Shown here piece after piece: positions 59,577-64,000 of a DNA stretch of 64,000 nucleotides (position 1 is its first letter; each line of letters opens with the position of its first letter). The position numbers were made by a program, and so were the translations under genes. The notes under the pieces were generated by a model that ran no database searches, was not told the origin of the DNA, and worked only from the letters and a program-made list of their open reading frames with translations. Source of the DNA: Branchiostoma floridae (Eukaryota; Chordata; Leptocardii; Amphioxiformes; Branchiostomatidae); contig NC_049991.1 of assembly GCF_000003815.2 (NCBI RefSeq), positions 6,171,372-6,235,371 on the forward strand, in the 5' to 3' direction.

Positions 59577-59611
59577 TTAAAAAATCATCACTGTTTGAAC
59601 ATATTCCAAGC

Positions 59612-60570
59612 AACACATTCCATGCGTGTGTATATCATTTGAAAAGTGCACAAAGTAAATCGTTTTTACTAAAAGGAAGCTTGGGACGCTTGAAGGGTGG
59701 ATTGAACTAGACTCGAAATGTATGCATTATTGTCATACAGTTATGCAAGACATAAAGAAAATTGAGGTTGGTTTCTATGCCTTAAAAGGTGACTAAAGAA
59801 TATTGTAGTTGCAGCAATAGAAAAGAACACTATTAGGGAGAAGCTGGGGGAAATTGTAGAATGATAGTCAGCGTGGGACTGTAAATTGTTCTTGTTTGAT
59901 TTCCCTAAGGCATAACTCCGGCACGTAATTGCTCTATTACTGAGGAATTCTCACAATAGTGCTACAGACACTCCGACGACATTTGGCACCACTTAGCGTT
60001 TGTAGCCCACATAGAAAGGTACTAATTGGTCTCTTAATTTGTAATTTGTGCATGCTTACCGATGAAAAAGACACAGTGAAAAATGATGTAGCATAAGCGT
60101 ACGACTTGCATGTGAGATGGGTCTTCTCGAATCGTGCGCTGAACGTGCGCTGAACAGCGTGCTACTGTTACTCTGTCAACATTTGGCCGCCATTTTTGTC
60201 ACCTTTTAAATCCGTCCGTCATTGTCTATTATGGATTGTAACGTTACACTGAATAGCAGTTTGCTTTAAATCTGAATATAATCTTATGATAAATTTACAA
60301 ACTCATTTGACAAAGCAGAGTCAATTTATGTGTCCTAAGCTATTGTTTCATCCACAATAGTTAGCAATCCCTCTATAGAAATAGCATATATTTACAATAC
60401 ACGGCGAATGGTGCAACATATTCCATGCCTGTGTATATGGCACAGAATATGTTGCACCATTTGAAAAGTACAAAATCGTTTTTACTAAAAAGAAGCTTAG
60501 GACGCGGGGAGGATGGATTGAACAAGAGTTGACATCTGTGCATTATTGTCATTCAGTTAGCAATTCTTGT
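59612..60570. repeat. Duplicated segment pair with hairpin
   Basis: The sequence from CATTTGAAAAGTGCACAAAG through GGATTGAAC and TGCATTATTGTCAT at 59637-59750 recurs at 60459-60560. The second copy is led by a hairpin AATGGTGCAACATATTC / GAATATGTTGCACCATT (about 60407-60465). Confidence 0.7.
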
Positions 60571-63511
60571 GGATAACACGTGTACAACTAAGTACAACAT
60601 AACTGTTACAATCCCCCCATGCCCAATAACTATTCGAAAGTGAGCGTTGTTAATACGGGGTCACCAGACAGGGTGGCTCCTATACCGTTAAAATATTCAT
60701 GGAATGCACGGCTAAAACTCCTCCAATTTTTGGCCGCCAGTGCAAGATTGTTATCTCCCAAGCGTTCTGTGAAGATTGCGCACTTAAGTCATCTGTGAGG
60801 CAATCTGTTTAAGATGTAGCTGCAGCGATTGGTCGGATAAATGACATACTGCAGGGATTACGTGACCTGTTGGTGGTAACAAGTGTTGGCTGCAGGCAAA
60901 ATTCGGTGATGTCATGACCTTCTTGGAAAGGAGTTTTGGCGTACTGTCAGACAGTGCAGCAATCCAAGCCATTACACATCAATAAAATGGCGCCGACACG
61001 GATACTTTTACGACGTCTAAAGGACCATAAAAAAGGTTTGAATTACACCATTCAGATTAGCCAAACGCGTGAGAAAAGCATGGTAAAAGTGTAGTTGGTG
61101 TCGCATAAATCAGACATAAGGTTGGGCCTATTCAAAAATTTACTAATAGACAAGATATCAATGGCAAGTCACATTGTAGGGTTACATGTATGTCATTTTG
61201 ATAGATTTTTAAAGAATTTGGAGGCTGTCTATCTTTACACGCTAAAATTGCACTTGCTTATAATGATACATTACAACACAACAAATACATAACCCATCGA
61301 AGAATCCTGTTACAACGGTTGCCATTAAAACTAGAATCTTTTTAACCCCTTGTAAGTTTTCCCTGCCCCTACTGTATTTGGTAAACAAAATCAACTGTTT
61401 ACTTCACATTGACATAAATCTAAGTTCGCTTACTAGTTAGTTACCTTAAATTCATTTATTGTTTTTTTTCTTGCATCTATAAGAAAAGAATCGTGATATT
61501 TCCGCTGTATTGCTGAACCAAGAAATCAAGATGGCCGCTCAAATTTGTCCAAAACCGTTCCCTTCTTCTCGGCTCCCCTTGGCGAAGCAGCTCGCAGACT
61601 GACGTTAGTCAAGCATGTCCCCTAGTTGTTATTGTAAACCGCAAAAAAAATCAATCGCTTCCCAAAACGCAATGCAGCGTTCTCCGTCAGCTAGACTCTA
61701 TCATATATAAAGAACTCTATTGCACATCAATTGTACATGATACAATGTATGACAACAACTATTACACAAAGTACAAAATAGAGGTATAGGAGAAAGCTTA
61801 ACAACCTAGTTTACATAACAATGAGGGCTAACATAAGTCTTTGATATAGTATTGCAATGGAGAAGGCTAATCATTGGTTTCGGTATTCTTTCTGATAGCA
61901 GAGCAGTTCTTGACATATTTGCCTATTTTTGCATTATGGGAGTTCTGACATCTAAAGATATATGTGTATCGCAATGTGAAATATACCGTGTACGGCACGC
62001 TTCGAGTGCTGTACATGGCGAGGTCTACATAGACTCAAATGCATTATCTTTGAGAGGTAGCATCCCAGATGATGTACATCACAATACAAAATCCATTAGT
62101 GTCGTGTTCCGAGGAAACGTGTGCACGGCGGTTGAGACCTATTCGGACAAGCTTGGGTGCACATCCCATCTTGTCTTGTCATCTCGTGTTGTATAGACAC
62201 TTTAACATAAAACCCTTGGGATGTGTTCTCTGAATGTATTGAAGAATCTCTCCGTGGACTCTGGTAAACCCCAAAACCTGTAGGCACCATCATTTAGGGG
62301 TGTACATTTTTCATGTTCCTTCGCATTACACATAGGAATACAGAGCCAGAGAACAAAAAAATAAATTGTTGTAAGGCTTTTAACAATCTTCCCTAATATG
62401 CAAATTAGATACATGTATTTTGCATATCTGTCACCAATGTTCTCTAATATGCAAAATAGGTAAACACAATTTGCATGCTTGTGATAATCGCATGAAGTTG
62501 TTTTGCCGGTCTACTGTATCTTACCACTTGGGGTCATTAACACGATGGAATTGTATTTCTTCCAGAAAACTAGTTCTCTTCAGAAAATTGTTTTGCCCCA
62601 TGAGACGTATTGGCCTTTTGCGCTAATGGTGCAACCGAGATTTATCGTTGTGTAGTATCTGTTTATGGTGCTGAAATTTCGGTGGTTGTTAGCTCGTAGA
62701 AAGTGAAGGATGCCTCGGTGATTATCCACCGTCGTTTGCCATCTAGGTCACCAAACCTTCATCTACAACACTCTGGTAAATCACATATAGCCTTTATCTC
62801 AGCTTCTATTGCAACCCTCCGTTGGAAGCCCAATGCAATATGCGTAATATATAGCTGCTGCAGTCTAGAGGCATTTTCATTTGCCCGTTTTTAGTCATGA
62901 ATAAAGTTCGTATATCTTTATGATTTCTTGAGACCTGAAATGGTCGTAAAATACACTGTAGGGATCCTAACTCTCCTGAAAAGGATGTAGATATTACCAT
63001 TTGGATAGTTGGACTTCCAGAGAGCTTCTTGTTTGAAACGGTGAATCTTTTTATGAAAACACTTTATCAAAATCAGGAATGCATCTAAAAGCTCTGCTTG
63101 AATGCGTCTCCCCATTTTAGGTAAAACGGATATATAGTAACATCTTTGATTTCCGCCCGGTGGTTGCACCGCCAGATTTTACCACTTGTGACGCACGCGG
63201 GTGAGCGATTATCTAGGACGCCGATCTGTTTTGAATAATAACGAACTTTATTCTCCGGAAGCTAGCCCGACATTCGTGTTACACGTATGCCGACATCAAA
63301 GAGGTGCTGTGATCCTTACATCTTGGGTAATTAACCCTGTAATGAGTGTTATTGGCCGAATGCGCGTCAATACCGTGCTCTCAAGTCGGGCGGAAGAATT
63401 TTGACCCAATTAGGTATATCTCAGAATGCGTGCTGTGTAAGTTAATGATTGGGTTATCATACGCAAGCTTATTATTGGTCACGTCTGTTGGACGTCTCAT
63501 TGTGTTAAATG
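60571..63511. other. No gene seen
   Basis: Open frames at 60784 (minus), 61852 (plus, 114 codons) and 62918 (minus) were read for domains without success. ATGCAAAT-type octamer words cluster at 62390-62470. Confidence 0.4.
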
Positions 63512-63947
63512 TAGGGGTGGGTACCTGTACGGTGTACCGGTAGAAAACCATTTCTTTCTTATTGGACAGGTCTGGATAAACCGAACCCGACAAAATTCGG
63601 TGGACCGGATGTTGGACCTATTGGATTATATGATCAGGCATTCACGCGTTTGGGGGCTTACCGGTCGAAGAAAATAACAAGAGCAAAGTAGAGTAGAGTC
63701 TATAATTATTTCGACCAAGTTTTACATTCAATCGTATAGAGGTAGTTAGCTTTGTAGGGTTTTAAAACGCCAATGGGGAGTCGATGTGCCACAAAACAGA
63801 TTTCTTTGTAGAGAAAGGAACCATTGTGTTGAGTATCTTCCATTCACAAGTTTTCACACAGGTCCAGTTCAGGTCAGGACCTGAAACTGATCCCCTGGAC
63901 CTGAACCGAACATGGGCCTGAATTTTTTGTACCGGTACCCAACACTA
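63512..63947. mobile_element. hAT-like element with TAGGGGTGGGTACC ends, copy 2
   Basis: The left end GTAGGGGTGGGTACCTGTAC and the right end TACCGGTACCCAACACTA are inverted. The interior has mirrored GGTCCAG/CTGGACC words. About 436 bp, with no transposase. No convincing target duplication was found. Confidence 0.55.
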
Positions 63948-63968
63948 GGTATATGTCAAGATGTGCAC

Positions 63969-64000
63969 TAGGGCTGGGTATCGGTACAGCTTACCGGTAC
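63969..64000. mobile_element. Start of a third hAT-like end, cut by the window edge
   Basis: CTAGGGCTGGGTATCGGTAC repeats the terminal motif of the preceding element 25 bp after it. Confidence 0.45.

Noticed and set aside
61852-62196. 114-codon plus-strand frame
   Set aside because: No recognised domain, splice context or codon-use signal; kept only as non-coding until transcripts say otherwise.

Overview
The window looks like non-coding-rich animal DNA, most probably an amphioxus (Branchiostoma). The reasons are AT-rich introns with GT-AG splice sites, vertebrate-type exons (FBXL16), an ependymin-related gene, a C-type lectin-domain gene, a decayed RTE-type retrotransposon, and many short DNA transposons and tRNA-like SINEs. 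The species call is inference. A 100-base run of N (27868-27967) marks an assembly gap. Most open frames longer than 60 codons here are chance. Real exons were recognised by homology together with matching splice phases.

Layout. (1) 0-10 kb: one possible orphan minus-strand exon at 344-493, otherwise repeats, including a perfect mariner-type MITE at 5042-5270. (2) 10.2-27.7 kb, plus strand: a six-exon gene for a 763-residue type II membrane protein. It has a 68-residue first-exon tail, a transmembrane exon, a long repetitive stalk exon and two C-type lectin domains (the first split over two exons, the second in one exon). All five junctions are phase-compatible and the summed coding length is divisible by three. 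Its introns hold many transposons and satellites. (3) 28-34 kb: dispersed duplicated non-coding blocks. (4) 34.6-37.8 kb, minus strand: a complete six-exon ependymin-related gene of 211 residues with a TATA box and candidate polyadenylation signals. (5) 38-43.9 kb: microsatellite, SINEs, tandem repeats and a 5'-truncated, frameshifted RTE retrotransposon. (6) 47.6-50.5 kb, minus strand: the last two coding exons of FBXL16; the rest of that gene should lie beyond the right edge. (7) 50.5-64 kb: intron or intergenic DNA with foldback elements, a 33-bp minisatellite that flips orientation, a 945-bp piggyBac-type element, and hAT-like ends at the right edge.

The most unusual object is the lectin stalk. 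It is built of 21-residue (three-heptad) units, part of them amplified as near-identical 126-bp pairs, and almost every amplified unit carries an N-glycosylation sequon. This predicts a length-variable, possibly heavily glycosylated stalk presenting two EPN-type (mannose-class) lectin heads at the cell surface. The other gene products are a secreted ependymin-fold protein and an intracellular F-box/LRR protein. No shared pathway is evident; they are simply neighbours.
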